DNA of 64,000 nt from Alistipes indistinctus YIT 12060 (GCF_025144995.1 NZ_CP102250.1:2356001-2420000), one strand, 5' to 3'; numbered from the stretch's first letter, positions 43,045-51,684 are shown. The notes: generated from the letters alone by a model not told the origin. Made by a program: numbers and translations.

Positions 43045-43551
43045 ATGATATTACTTCTGATGATAGTCCTTTTTTATAGCTGTCATCCTTATAAATCTGG
43101 AAATTTTGTGTTGCTAAATAATGATTCTCTTGCACAACAAATTGTGGATTTTAGTGATCATGCAAATATCTCAAATATAAAAAATCGGAAATTAGTAATG
43201 CTTTCGGTCGATTTTGCTAATAGCAATACAGTCCGATACAAAATAACGAGTGTTCCGGATTTATTTTATTTGTTTGCACAGCAGACTTCATTTGTTACTA
43301 AATTAAATGATGTTTATGTGATTGTCAGTTTGAGTACATTACCTGATTTTAAATTATCTGAAAATACTTTAATTGAATTGTTGCGAGATGATTTTCCTTG
43401 GTTGTACGATGACTACAAAAAAATTAAGAAAGCGCAAATTTCAGACCCCAAGATACAAGTTGCGCCTCACATGCTTGTTGATGATGAATACTGGGAAGTG
43501 ACGTTTATCAATGATTCATTAGTTTTGAAGGAAAAGTTTTTCTTTGATTAA
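43045..43551 (+). CDS. Putative immunity lipoprotein for JAMM-like tip 2
   Basis: A 168-aa protein whose ATG overlaps the stop of the orphan tip (ATGA). The signal is short (MILLLMIVLFYSCHPYK) with Cys in lipobox position. It is clearly paralogous to the protein at 41112 (LFYLFAQQ, DDYKKIKKA, PHMLVDDEYWEVTF and DSLVLKEK segments) but well diverged, as expected if each lipoprotein matches its own tip. Very AT-rich. Whether it is transcribed in the present arrangement is unclear. Confidence 0.75.
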   Translation: MILLLMIVLFYSCHPYKSGNFVLLNNDSLAQQIVDFSDHANISNIKNRKLVMLSVDFANSNTVRYKITSVPDLFYLFAQQTSFVTKLNDVYVIVSLSTLPDFKLSENTLIELLRDDFPWLYDDYKKIKKAQISDPKIQVAPHMLVDDEYWEVTFINDSLVLKEKFFFD

Positions 43552-43559
43552 TTGGATTA

Positions 43560-43605
43560 AAAAGAATAAGCCAGAAAATGTAATTTCATTCTGGCTTATT
43601 CTTTT
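43560..43605 (+). terminator. Terminator closing RHS cassette 2
   Basis: A perfect 17-bp stem (arms 43560-43576 and 43589-43605) with a 12-base loop, starting nine bases after the lipoprotein stop. The cassette order core-tip-immunity-terminator is thus repeated. Confidence 0.88.
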
Positions 43606-43628
43606 ATGATAGTTTTTGATGACTAAAA

Positions 43629-43858
43629 ATCGTTGTAGGAACTCAAAAAATTACTTACATTTATAGTGCGTCGGGCGAAAAACTCGCGACGAACGCGAAC
43701 GGTTCTTTGACTTATTACCGCAGTGTGATGGTCTACGGCAATGACAATAAATTATTGTACATCCTCACTCCAGAAGGAACCGTAACCCGTAACGAGGGAT
43801 CTTCCGGCACTACTTACACCTACAATTACTTCAAGCGGGATCAGATTGGAAATACGCC
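43629..43858 (+). pseudogene. Truncated third RHS-core copy (copy C)
   Basis: About 230 bp matching the start of copies A and B (codes for TYIYSASGEKLATNANGS and following residues), with a few more mismatches than B has. Similarity ends near 43858 in the middle of the core (after KRDQIGN), where unrelated sequence begins. It retains no linker, tip or immunity gene and appears to be the stump of another cassette. Confidence 0.85.
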
Positions 43859-44015
43859 AGTAATGTTTCGGCTCGATGACCTATTTTCGATGAACATCTT
43901 TCCGGTTGCCGTTTACGATGATTCTCCTAAAGATAGGCGCTTTGCCGGACCGGTTGAGCCTCGCCCTGTGGACGTAAAACAGGACGTTGGGTGTCGTTCT
44001 TTTCATTTTGCACAT
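43858..44015 (-). pseudogene. Tyrosine-recombinase N-terminal fragment
   Basis: The minus strand from an ATG at 44015 encodes NVLFYVHRARLNRSGKAPI then FRRIIVNGNRKDVHRK. This resembles the arm-binding N-terminus of Bacteroidota tyrosine integrases (usual pattern VLFYxxRxxxNKxGxAPIxxRIxxNGxR). An in-frame TAG (43881-43883) interrupts it; the frame continues as VIEPKHYWR up to the break with RHS copy C. Only the first about 50 codons remain. It marks an old mobile-element junction. Confidence 0.6.
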
Positions 44016-44497
44016 GGTTTGAGGGGGTAAATATGTTTTAAAGTACGAAAAGTCAACATGTAAAACGCTGCTTTGCAATGCGTTGGTTGTTTATTTGGTG
44101 GCGAAAAGCCGATAGGGGAAGTGCCACCGGATAGTACACCGCGAAACCGCATTTTTTCGCGTGATTACATTCAATGTCGCCACTGCAAATTGCGACGACC
44201 ACCTGCAAATCCTCGGTTTTCTATTTACGCCGCAGGTTGGCTGTTGTTATCGGCTTACAGACGAATCGGCACTGGGTTGGAATTCAATAGTTCGGAGAAC
44301 GACAATTCATTGGATTTCGACCTGGTTTTTAGCTTTACGCTGTATTGCAGACTGGAGTCGCCCCAGGGAGAAGCGATATTCGCAGAGGGCAAGCATACCG
44401 TTTCCGGCTGGAGAAAACTTGCTGCGAAATACAGTATTCCCAAATCAGAACAAGATGTTATGGTAAGGGCGTTCATGTATTGACAATCAACAGGGAT
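44016..44497. other. Degenerate region, no gene recognised
   Basis: Frames in 44073-44483 encode up to 136 aa on the plus strand, but composition and lack of any motif give no support. The region sits between an integrase remnant and an IS1 remnant and is probably mobile-element debris. Confidence 0.5.
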
Positions 44498-44833
44498 TCA
44501 TTTATTCAGGACCACTCCGCGTACCAAACTCTTTATTTCATCTGCTTCATATGTCCGTTGAGTAATGACAGCCGGCTGAGAGATTGTATAGGTAATTTGT
44601 ATAATTCTGCTGAGTAGTGTTGTCGGGGAGATATTCAGAATCCGTGCTGTATTTCGAATCCCGACTCCCTCTTTGGTCAATGTCAAGATCTTGTCGTTAA
44701 TCCCTTTTTAGTAGGCATTGTAACTGTATAATGCCTGTTGTTTTCGATGGCACGATTTGCATATGTAGCGCTGCTTGCCGTTGCTCTGCGTTCCGTCTTT
44801 AACGCACATGCCTCCGCAATACTTGCATTCCAT
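44498..44833 (-). pseudogene. IS1-type transposase remnant 1
   Basis: The minus strand from 44833 encodes a zinc-ribbon start (MECKYCGGMCVKDGTQSNGK then RYICKSC) typical of the InsA part of Bacteroidota IS1 elements. After codon 41 an in-frame TAA interrupts it; the frame then continues with the helix-turn-helix (LTKEGVGIRNTARILNIS) and stops soon after RTYEADEIKS, where the catalytic domain should start. So it is both interrupted and truncated. A shorter relative lies at 57049-57171. Confidence 0.82.
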
Positions 44834-45029
44834 TTTTGCAATCTCCTAATTTCAAACACTACCCGTTTCTCCATCTTTGTAAAATCGGTTGTACCGGAAT
44901 ATTGTCGGAATTCGACCGTCCGGTGCCGGGAATAGGCTTCCGGATTCAACTTGTCCTATCGCTCATTTTTGAAAGCTTTCAGAAGCCCGTAGATCGTATT
45001 GGCGCTCCTGTCATATTTTCAAATCGAAT

Positions 45030-46160
45030 CTAATTCCATTTTTTATCTATAGAAACGGCATCGTTGTTTACCAGGTTTTTAGCCCGGAAATAACTGCGGT
45101 AATTACTGAATCCGGCATGGATAACAATCTCCAGCGAAGATACTTTTTGTTTTTTTTGCACGGCCTCCGACCGTAATCTTTCCACTTCTTTCAGCCGGTA
45201 ATTATTGATGAAACGGTTGAAATTCACGCCATATTCCCGGTTGATGAATGCCGATATATAAGTCCTGTTGGAAAAAAGGTCCCTGGCCATATCGGTTATT
45301 TTGAATTCCGGATTTAGATAAGGTTTCTTATTCTCTAAATACTTCTCGACCCGCTGCCGCCCCAGTTGCGCATAATTTCCCGACGCGGTTATTTCCTTTT
45401 CTTTGGCGGTAACAGGTTCGATAATCACATAATTCTCCGAAAGGATATTCAGGCACAGTACGATATGGGTAAAAACCGCCGGCAATATGGTAAATGCCCA
45501 GATAAACCCCAATTTATTGAACAGCCCGATGCCCAGTACCAATCCGGCTATCGGCAAGATTTGCAGCACGACCCTGAACAGGATGATAAAGGAGAGCCAA
45601 TCCAGCGACATCCGGTAAATATCGGCGGAATAATCGGTTACCTGACGTTTATACGACTTTATGCGGAGCAGGCTTAGCCCGGAGTATAAGATGTTCAGCA
45701 AAATACAGACGATAAACGTGGTGTCGACGATCGCACTGGTCAGGCTTACTCCGTTGTCGTAAATAGCGCTCCATCGTTGCCGGAACGGGACTATAAAGGC
45801 AATCATACAAATCGTTACGGTTAAACACAGCGGAAGGACGAAATGGTATGCCGGGAAACGTTCCCGTTCGCCTGTTCCTGTAATAATATAGGTGATCAGG
45901 TACAGGAATACGGGAATAAAACTGAACGAGGAAAAGGAAACAGGCAGGTATGCTATGAAAGCGTCGCGGTCGACGGAATGCATAACCTGTCCGCTCCAGT
46001 ACAGCATCATCAGACAGTATACCGTGATTATGCTGTAATGTATCTTCCGGTTGACCGTATTGGAAGAGCGGGTTGTGTCGAGCGAAATCATGATCAGGCT
46101 GACCGCAGCGCTTACCACGGGTATTGAGAAAACTATTGCACGTCCGATATCTTGATTCAT
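45030..46160 (-). CDS. Membrane-anchored AraC-type regulator (second of a pair)
   Basis: A 376-aa protein. Residues 1-245 contain about six to seven hydrophobic helices (IVFSIPVVSAAVSLIMISL, SFIPVFLYLITYIITG, and others). The C-terminal about 100 residues form an AraC-type helix-turn-helix (ITDMARDLFSNRTYISAFINREYGVNFNRFINNYRL...). Such membrane-bound AraC proteins commonly sit next to Mfa-type fimbrial operons in Bacteroidales. It overlaps the paralogue upstream by four bases, so the two are cotranscribed. The last residues diverge from the usual second HTH, and the gene ends next to an IS remnant. Confidence 0.82.
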   Translation of the reverse strand: MNQDIGRAIVFSIPVVSAAVSLIMISLDTTRSSNTVNRKIHYSIITVYCLMMLYWSGQVMHSVDRDAFIAYLPVSFSSFSFIPVFLYLITYIITGTGERERFPAYHFVLPLCLTVTICMIAFIVPFRQRWSAIYDNGVSLTSAIVDTTFIVCILLNILYSGLSLLRIKSYKRQVTDYSADIYRMSLDWLSFIILFRVVLQILPIAGLVLGIGLFNKLGFIWAFTILPAVFTHIVLCLNILSENYVIIEPVTAKEKEITASGNYAQLGRQRVEKYLENKKPYLNPEFKITDMARDLFSNRTYISAFINREYGVNFNRFINNYRLKEVERLRSEAVQKKQKVSSLEIVIHAGFSNYRSYFRAKNLVNNDAVSIDKKWN

Positions 46161-47362
46161 GCCTTCTTTTTTATTTGTGGCCCCTTGTGAGACTGTTCTT
46201 TATAGGTATTTTCTAATTGAATCGCACGCTGGAAATGTCTGGAGTCCTTAAACCCAGCCATAACCATTACCTGATACGGATTTTTACGTTCGTTCGAAGG
46301 ACGCTTGATCAGAGTCTGGTACTCCCTGATCCGCCATAGGTTCAGGTAACGCTTGAAATTCATGCTGTAAGTTTGATTGATAAAATTAGACATGACAGTA
46401 CGGTTCACACCCATCGTCTCGGCCAAGTCTGTCAGTTTGAAATCAGGATTGAGATATGGTTTTTGTCGAGAAAAATAGTTTTCGAACGCCCTCCTGTTCA
46501 ACTGCCCACGCGTGTTGTCCGGCGCATGACGCTGTTTGGCGGTCAAGCTGTTGTTCCCGGCTTTCTTTTCGTTGTCCGGAAACAAATAGGAGGTTTTGTA
46601 GGAGAGATATTGTCTGCGGATAACCTGGTAGGTAAGCAATATTTCCTGAGCCATAATGCATAACGCGTTCAGCCAGATAAGCCATTGGCTTGCGCCGACC
46701 AACGAAGGTAAAAACGCGATCAGCAATATAGCGATGGAAAGCATGAAGAACACGATGAGCCAACGCGATGATTTTATACTGAGATATTTCCGATCCGTGT
46801 CGGCCTTTTGACGTACCGTCTGTTTATAATACCGCGACAACAATAGGCCGGTCGGAACGATATAGGCTACCGCTGTGATAAACCGCAGTAAAAGGCCGGA
46901 TATGAAAAGCTCCGTATATCGCTCGAGCGGCGACAACCCGGTAAAAATTCCTTCTTTGGGAGGCGATATCCAAGTTGTCGCTATCAGGATGATTACCAAC
47001 GTGGGTACCGGCCAAAGGTAATTCAGTACGGGAAAGTTTCTTTTGTCCCCTAAATAGGTCAGGTAATAAACGATGTTGTAAAACAATATGGGAATATAGA
47101 TATACGACAGGGCAAAAGGAATATCGACCGGGAGGAATACCGGATCGTCAGCGCGCGCGTGCCATAAAAAGGATGACCACCATACGGCTATCAGGATACA
47201 ATAAATGCTCACGACCCGCCTTAATTTTCTTTCGGCAAGATTGCGATAATTCCATATCAAGAAAAAGGTAAAGACCGAACATATGGCCGAGCAAATGATC
47301 GGTAAAATATAGGTCATCAAGTTGCTGTATGTGGCAAATACTCCCATGTCAATCGAATTCAA
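46157..47362 (-). CDS. Membrane-anchored AraC-type regulator (first of a pair)
   Basis: A 401-aa paralogue of the next gene: about seven membrane helices (LMTYILPIICSAICSVFTFF, LNYLWPVPTLVIILIATTW, LIVFFMLSIAILLIAFLPS and others), a linker, and a C-terminal AraC-type HTH (LTDLAETMGVNRTVMSNFINQTYSMNFKRYLNLWRI...VMVMAGFKDSRHFQRAI). It is divergent from the fimbrial operon across a 472-bp gap, the expected position for a regulator. The signal sensed by the membrane part is unknown. Confidence 0.85.
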   Translation of the reverse strand: MNSIDMGVFATYSNLMTYILPIICSAICSVFTFFLIWNYRNLAERKLRRVVSIYCILIAVWWSSFLWHARADDPVFLPVDIPFALSYIYIPILFYNIVYYLTYLGDKRNFPVLNYLWPVPTLVIILIATTWISPPKEGIFTGLSPLERYTELFISGLLLRFITAVAYIVPTGLLLSRYYKQTVRQKADTDRKYLSIKSSRWLIVFFMLSIAILLIAFLPSLVGASQWLIWLNALCIMAQEILLTYQVIRRQYLSYKTSYLFPDNEKKAGNNSLTAKQRHAPDNTRGQLNRRAFENYFSRQKPYLNPDFKLTDLAETMGVNRTVMSNFINQTYSMNFKRYLNLWRIREYQTLIKRPSNERKNPYQVMVMAGFKDSRHFQRAIQLENTYKEQSHKGPQIKKKA

Positions 47363-47834
47363 ATTATTCTTCTCGAGAGCGTATGTATGCAGGCTTTGCC
47401 CGGTGCGCTAAACTTGCGTAGGTAGACAGTCATAGACTCTCTGACATTTATAATATACAAAGATAACGCCCCTCCTCCGACAATCACGATGTTCAGCCGT
47501 GGACTCACTGGCATTATGGCATACAAATATAGTCCCGTTTACTGTATTTATCTGTATTACAGTTGATGATAATGGTTTCGTACACTTCAAAAATGAGTCC
47601 AGCTTTGATGTTTTGACATACTCGTTACAAAATTGCAGTTTGAGTAGATTGGTCATTACGATTTTGCGGATATGATTTATACGTTTTGGCATTATGCGAT
47701 AACAAAGACGCCGTTTCTTTGTGCAGGGCAGAAAATAAAAGACAGCCCGGGTACCGCAGCTGACTTCTTGAAATTGTCTCGGTCAGGACAGACTGTAAAA
47801 TTTGCAACGTAATAATTGACTATAGCTATAAAGT
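47363..47834. promoter_or_regulatory. Divergent control region of the fimbrial operon
   Basis: 472 bases without a credible gene. A candidate plus-strand promoter has TTG at 47774-47776, 19 bases, then TAAAATTTG (one base longer than consensus), just before the DUF3575 gene. An imperfect inverted repeat (CGTTACAAAATTGCAGT at 47623-47639 and ACTGTAAAATTTGCAACG at 47792-47809) brackets about 150 bases and overlaps that promoter. Confidence 0.4.
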
Positions 47835-48434
47835 ATGAACAATGGAATTATAAAACGGATGTGCGTTCTGCTGGCAATTGCCTTCGCCGGCATGACGCAG
47901 GGTGTCCAAGCCCAGAGCGTGGCTGTCAAGAGTAATGTTCTGGCGGATGCTTTCCTGAATCCGAATTTGGGAATAGAGGTCGGACTTGCACCCAAGTGGA
48001 CTTTGGACGTTACGGGACAGTTCAACGCGTGGATGCTCTCGCACGATCGGCACTGGAAACACTGGGTTGTTCAACCCGAAGCCAGATACTGGTTCTGCGA
48101 CCGCTTCTCAGGTCACTTCGTGGGTGCTCACGTTCACGGCGGACAGTATAACATCGGAGGTTTCGACGGGAAAATCAATTTCCTCGGTACGGATACCCGC
48201 AAACTGAAGGATACCCGTTACCAGGGCTGGTTCGTCGGCGCAGGCATCGCTTATGGTTATGCGTGGATACTGGGGCAGCATTGGAACCTGGAGGCGGAAA
48301 TCGGCTTCGGCTATTCCTATACACGCTATGACCGCTTCCAGTGTGCCGGGTGCGGCAGGAGGATCGAAACGGACAAGCCGCACCACTACGTGGGGCCGAC
48401 CAAAGCGGCAATCAACCTTGTTTATGTGTTTTAA
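47835..48434 (+). CDS. DUF3575 protein, first gene of the Mfa-type fimbrial operon
   Basis: A 199-aa protein with signal peptide (MCVLLAIAFAGMTQGVQAQ). The mature part is a small predicted outer-membrane beta-barrel: VAVKSNVLADAFLNPNLGIE, WVVQPEARYWFCDRFSGHFVG, and alternating strands ending INLVYVF, the aromatic C-terminus typical of outer-membrane proteins. DUF3575 genes open many Bacteroidales fimbrial operons; the role is unknown. Eleven bases separate it from the next gene. Confidence 0.88.
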   Translation: MNNGIIKRMCVLLAIAFAGMTQGVQAQSVAVKSNVLADAFLNPNLGIEVGLAPKWTLDVTGQFNAWMLSHDRHWKHWVVQPEARYWFCDRFSGHFVGAHVHGGQYNIGGFDGKINFLGTDTRKLKDTRYQGWFVGAGIAYGYAWILGQHWNLEAEIGFGYSYTRYDRFQCAGCGRRIETDKPHHYVGPTKAAINLVYVF

Positions 48435-48445
48435 TCGTGTGCAAG

Positions 48446-49900
48446 ATGAAAAAGAGATTATATATCCTATCAGCCCTTCTGGGCATGGTTGCGGCAGCGG
48501 AAGCGCAGACCGCAACCGACCTGCGGAAACAGGACATCGTGGACGGTGTTTCCGTGGAGAATCTCAGCATGGAACGGAACGGCGGATACATCGCCATAGA
48601 CATGCTTTGGGACTTGTTAGGGCTGGACGTGGACGCTAATCGTGCCGTGCTTCTTACGCCATGGTTAGTCAATGGCAACGACTCGCTCGGCCTGCAATCG
48701 GTAGGGGTTTACGGCAGGCGACGCTATTACTTCTATGTGCGCAACGGCGAGAGCATGCTGTCGGGCAAGGATGAAACGAGCTATAAGGCTTCGGAGAAGC
48801 CCGATGCCATCGAATACCGCAACCTGGTGCCATATGCCGAATGGATGAACGGTTCCGTGCTGTCGCTTCATCGCAGCGACTACGGGTGTTGCAATACTTT
48901 GTTGGCGGAGCAGAATGGTCTGCTCGGACAATACACCGAGGCGTTTTTTCCCGAACTGGTATATGTGCATCCGCAAGGGCAGATCGAAAAAAGGGATTCG
49001 CTCGAAGGCTCGGCGTTCATCGACTTTCCGGTGGACCAAACGGTGATTTATCCGGGCTATCGGCGCAACACTGCCGAACTTGGGAAAATACAGTCGTCGA
49101 TCGACTCCGTGCGAAGCGACACGGATATAACCATCACCTCGGTATGGCTGAAAGGTTACGCTTCGCCCGAAAGTCCTTATGTGCATAACCAAGAGTTGGC
49201 CATCGGGCGTACCGCCGCATTGAAGAAACACATACAGCAACTCTACCGGTTTGAAGGCGATGTCATAACGACCGACTACGAACCGGAGGATTGGGCGGGA
49301 TTGCGCCGCTACGTGGAACGGTCGAACCTCGGGCATCGCGAGGAAATCATCGCTCTGATAGACGGCGATTTGGAACCGGATGCCAGAGAGTGGAAAATAA
49401 AAAGTACCTATCCGGAGGAATACCGCTTCCTGTTACAGAACTGTTATCCGGCGTTGCGCCGCACCGACTACCGCATAGCCTACACCATCCGCAATTACAG
49501 CGACGTGGAGGAGATAAAACGAATCATGCGTGAGCGGCCGCAAAAGCTGAGCCTGAACGAGTTCTACCTCGTTGCACAGGAGTATGAACCCGGTACGGAC
49601 GAGTTCGCCGAAGTATTCGAGACCGCAGTACGCATGTTCCCGGACGACACCGTCGCCAACCTGAACGCTGCCAACGCCGCCATGCGCCGCGGCGACCTCA
49701 CAGGTGCGGAGCGTTACCTGGCCAAGACGGGCGATTCGCCCGAGGCCGTTTATGCCCGAGGCGCACTGGCCATCCGGCAAAAGGATTACGACGGTGCCCG
49801 ACGCTACCTGAACGAGGCGAAATCGCTCGGATTGGAGCAGGCCGCCATCACGCTCGAACAACTTGGGAAAAACGACATTAACGAATATAAATATCATTAA
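48446..49900 (+). CDS. DUF3868/OmpA-like fimbrial-operon protein with TPR-like tail
   Basis: A 484-aa exported protein (MKKRLYILSALLGMVAAAEA). The N-terminal domain (DIVDGVSVENLSMERNGGYI, VPYAEWMNGSVLSLHRSDYG, TLLAEQNGLLGQ) is DUF3868. An OmpA-like domain follows (FIDFPVDQTVIYPGYRRN, VWLKGYASPESPYVHNQELA) that would grip peptidoglycan. The last about 100 residues have TPR-like helices (ANLNAANAAMRRGDLTGAER...YARGALAIRQKDYDGARR). It is the operon version of the orphan protein at 13303. Start chosen at the Met before the signal peptide. Confidence 0.87.
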   Translation: MKKRLYILSALLGMVAAAEAQTATDLRKQDIVDGVSVENLSMERNGGYIAIDMLWDLLGLDVDANRAVLLTPWLVNGNDSLGLQSVGVYGRRRYYFYVRNGESMLSGKDETSYKASEKPDAIEYRNLVPYAEWMNGSVLSLHRSDYGCCNTLLAEQNGLLGQYTEAFFPELVYVHPQGQIEKRDSLEGSAFIDFPVDQTVIYPGYRRNTAELGKIQSSIDSVRSDTDITITSVWLKGYASPESPYVHNQELAIGRTAALKKHIQQLYRFEGDVITTDYEPEDWAGLRRYVERSNLGHREEIIALIDGDLEPDAREWKIKSTYPEEYRFLLQNCYPALRRTDYRIAYTIRNYSDVEEIKRIMRERPQKLSLNEFYLVAQEYEPGTDEFAEVFETAVRMFPDDTVANLNAANAAMRRGDLTGAERYLAKTGDSPEAVYARGALAIRQKDYDGARRYLNEAKSLGLEQAAITLEQLGKNDINEYKYH

Positions 49901-49921
49901 TCAAATTAATTATACACGTTT

Positions 49922-51652
49922 ATGAAGATGAATAAATTATTAGGCCTGCTCGTGTGTACCGCATTGTGTGCATGCTCGAACGACGAATCGGGAATCATTC
50001 CGAATGATACTCCGAATGTTTTCACCGGAGACAAAGCGTATATCAAGGTCCGCCTCGCTGATGCAGGTACCCTTACCAGGGCGCAAGAAGGTGATTTTGA
50101 GTACGGAACAAACGAACAGTCCATAAAAAATGCCAGCTTTTACTTCTATGACGCAGACGGTGTATTCGTGACACAGGGTGATGTTTGGACGGATGGCAGC
50201 GCCTCGACGACAACCCCTGCCGGAAACATCGAATTTGCGAGCAACAATATTGTTGTGTTGAAAGGGTTGGACAAGAAGAGCTATCCTAGGTATATGGTAA
50301 CAGTGCTCAACAAACCGACCGGCTTCGTGCATGGAAAAACGCTCGATGAAATGCAAACGGTGCTTGCGGACAATAATGCGGAAGGCATTTACTATCCGGC
50401 AACAACCAATAACGTCACGACCAATTACTTTACCATGAGTACCACAAGCTACACCGAAACCAATCGGGAAAAGCATTTCGTAACGGAAGTCAATGAGGGA
50501 AACATCTCTCTTGAACCGATGACGGATGCGAGTGCCATTGCTAATACGGTGACCGTATATGTGGAGCGTTTGGCTGCCAAAGTAACTCTGAAAGTGTCCG
50601 ATAACCTTCCCAAAGATGCAAACGGGCGTTATCCGATAAAAGTCACCGTGGCAGGCGAAAACAACTCAGCCGGAAGCGGCGATATCGCTTCGGAAGACCT
50701 CTACGTGGAACTGCTCGGATGGAAATTGAATGCTACGGCAAAGAAGTCGTTCATGGTCAAGAATATAGATGCAGCTTGGATGGATAATGACTTGGGCTTT
50801 ACCTGGAACCGACCGACCGACCGCCGCAGCCATTGGGGCAAGTCGTTCAATTACGGCTTTTCCGGCTATCCTGAAAATGCAGCGGGAGTTCCCGCCAATT
50901 CCGAATATCTGAACTATGTCGATCTGGAAAACGGCTTAACAGCATTGGAAAATCCTGCCTATTGCGCTGAGAACACCAATACAAACACCATCGTTACCGC
51001 CAACTTCCCTACGGGCGTTACGAGCATCCTGCTCAAAGCCAAGGTTTGCGATGCAAACGGCAATGCGCTCGACCTCGTGCGTTACAACGGCCTGCTTTTC
51101 AAACAAGACTCCTTCCTCGAATACGTGCTCAACGTATTGCAGACGAGAAACCAGTTGGACGTGTGGTATGCAAACGGCACGGATGAGGAAGGGAATGCGA
51201 GATATACCCAGATCGGCAAAGAGTATGTGAAGTTGGAGCATGTGGGCGACGGAAAAGTAAAAGTGGTATTTACGAATGAGCATGGAACTTCATTGTATGC
51301 AGAGGACGGCTCCAACTGCTCGGATCAAACCATCACCGCTCTCAACGATGATTTGGCCTCCGCTTCCGCGGACGCCATCGCGTACAACGGCGGATTGATG
51401 TACTACAACATTCCTGTCGAACACCTCAATAATGGCGATGTCGCGGAAAACGGAACGATTCCGGAAGCCAAATACGGCGTGGTGCGCAATCACCATTACG
51501 TAGTCACCATTGACAAATTGGAAAAGATAGGCAGGGGAATCTTTGACGGAAACGAAAAAATCGTTCCCGGTGACGATCCGGACGCTTATTACGTAGGCGC
51601 GAAAATCAACATCCTCTCCTGGAAAATTGTCAGCCAGAATGTGGAACTTTAA
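49922..51652 (+). CDS. mfa1: Major fimbrillin, Mfa1 type
   Basis: A 576-aa lipoprotein precursor (LLGLLVCTALCACSNDE). Bacteroidales fimbrillins are exported as lipoproteins, cleaved by an Arg-gingipain-like protease and polymerised by strand exchange. An Arg in GTLTRAQEG near residue 52 is a plausible cleavage point. The N-terminal beta domain (IKNASFYFYDADGVFVTQGD) and the C-terminal strand (INILSWKIVSQNVEL) fit the Mfa1 fold. It is followed by a strong hairpin that would lower expression of the later minor-subunit genes. Subunit type is inferred from order and length. Confidence 0.87.
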   Translation: MKMNKLLGLLVCTALCACSNDESGIIPNDTPNVFTGDKAYIKVRLADAGTLTRAQEGDFEYGTNEQSIKNASFYFYDADGVFVTQGDVWTDGSASTTTPAGNIEFASNNIVVLKGLDKKSYPRYMVTVLNKPTGFVHGKTLDEMQTVLADNNAEGIYYPATTNNVTTNYFTMSTTSYTETNREKHFVTEVNEGNISLEPMTDASAIANTVTVYVERLAAKVTLKVSDNLPKDANGRYPIKVTVAGENNSAGSGDIASEDLYVELLGWKLNATAKKSFMVKNIDAAWMDNDLGFTWNRPTDRRSHWGKSFNYGFSGYPENAAGVPANSEYLNYVDLENGLTALENPAYCAENTNTNTIVTANFPTGVTSILLKAKVCDANGNALDLVRYNGLLFKQDSFLEYVLNVLQTRNQLDVWYANGTDEEGNARYTQIGKEYVKLEHVGDGKVKVVFTNEHGTSLYAEDGSNCSDQTITALNDDLASASADAIAYNGGLMYYNIPVEHLNNGDVAENGTIPEAKYGVVRNHHYVVTIDKLEKIGRGIFDGNEKIVPGDDPDAYYVGAKINILSWKIVSQNVEL

Positions 51653-51684
51653 TGTTTCTTGAAGCAATCTTATTTTATAAACAA

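Larger units (their letters stand above)
41768..43048 (+). pseudogene. Orphan RHS-core/JAMM-tip cassette (silent alternative C-terminus)
   Basis: An open frame of 426 codons. From 41813 it repeats 755 bp of the giant gene (RHS end, core-closing motif, Gly/Pro linker), then carries a different tip of about 160 aa: ENAALLLNNGLYWILPN, VIHTHPGSY and SDGDIRFMN, again the Glu/HxHP/SxxD pattern. It lacks a signal peptide, the BACON repeats and most of the RHS shell. The only frame start is a TTG inside the preceding terminator, so independent expression is doubtful. The coding sequence is intact, as expected for a reservoir that can be recombined onto the expressed gene through the shared core. The stop overlaps the next lipoprotein start (ATGA). 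Confidence 0.82.

Noticed and set aside
43707-44030. RHS copy C with a short alternative tip (VMFRLDDLFSMN...)
   Set aside because: The sequence after the break is the reverse strand of an integrase fragment, so the apparent tip is a chance read-through.
44073-44483. A 136-codon plus-strand frame between integrase and IS remnants
   Set aside because: No recognisable motif, no promoter, and placed in mobile-element debris.
47408-47692. A minus-strand 94-codon frame in the fimbrial control region
   Set aside because: Cys/Lys-rich without motif; the region is better explained as divergent regulatory DNA.
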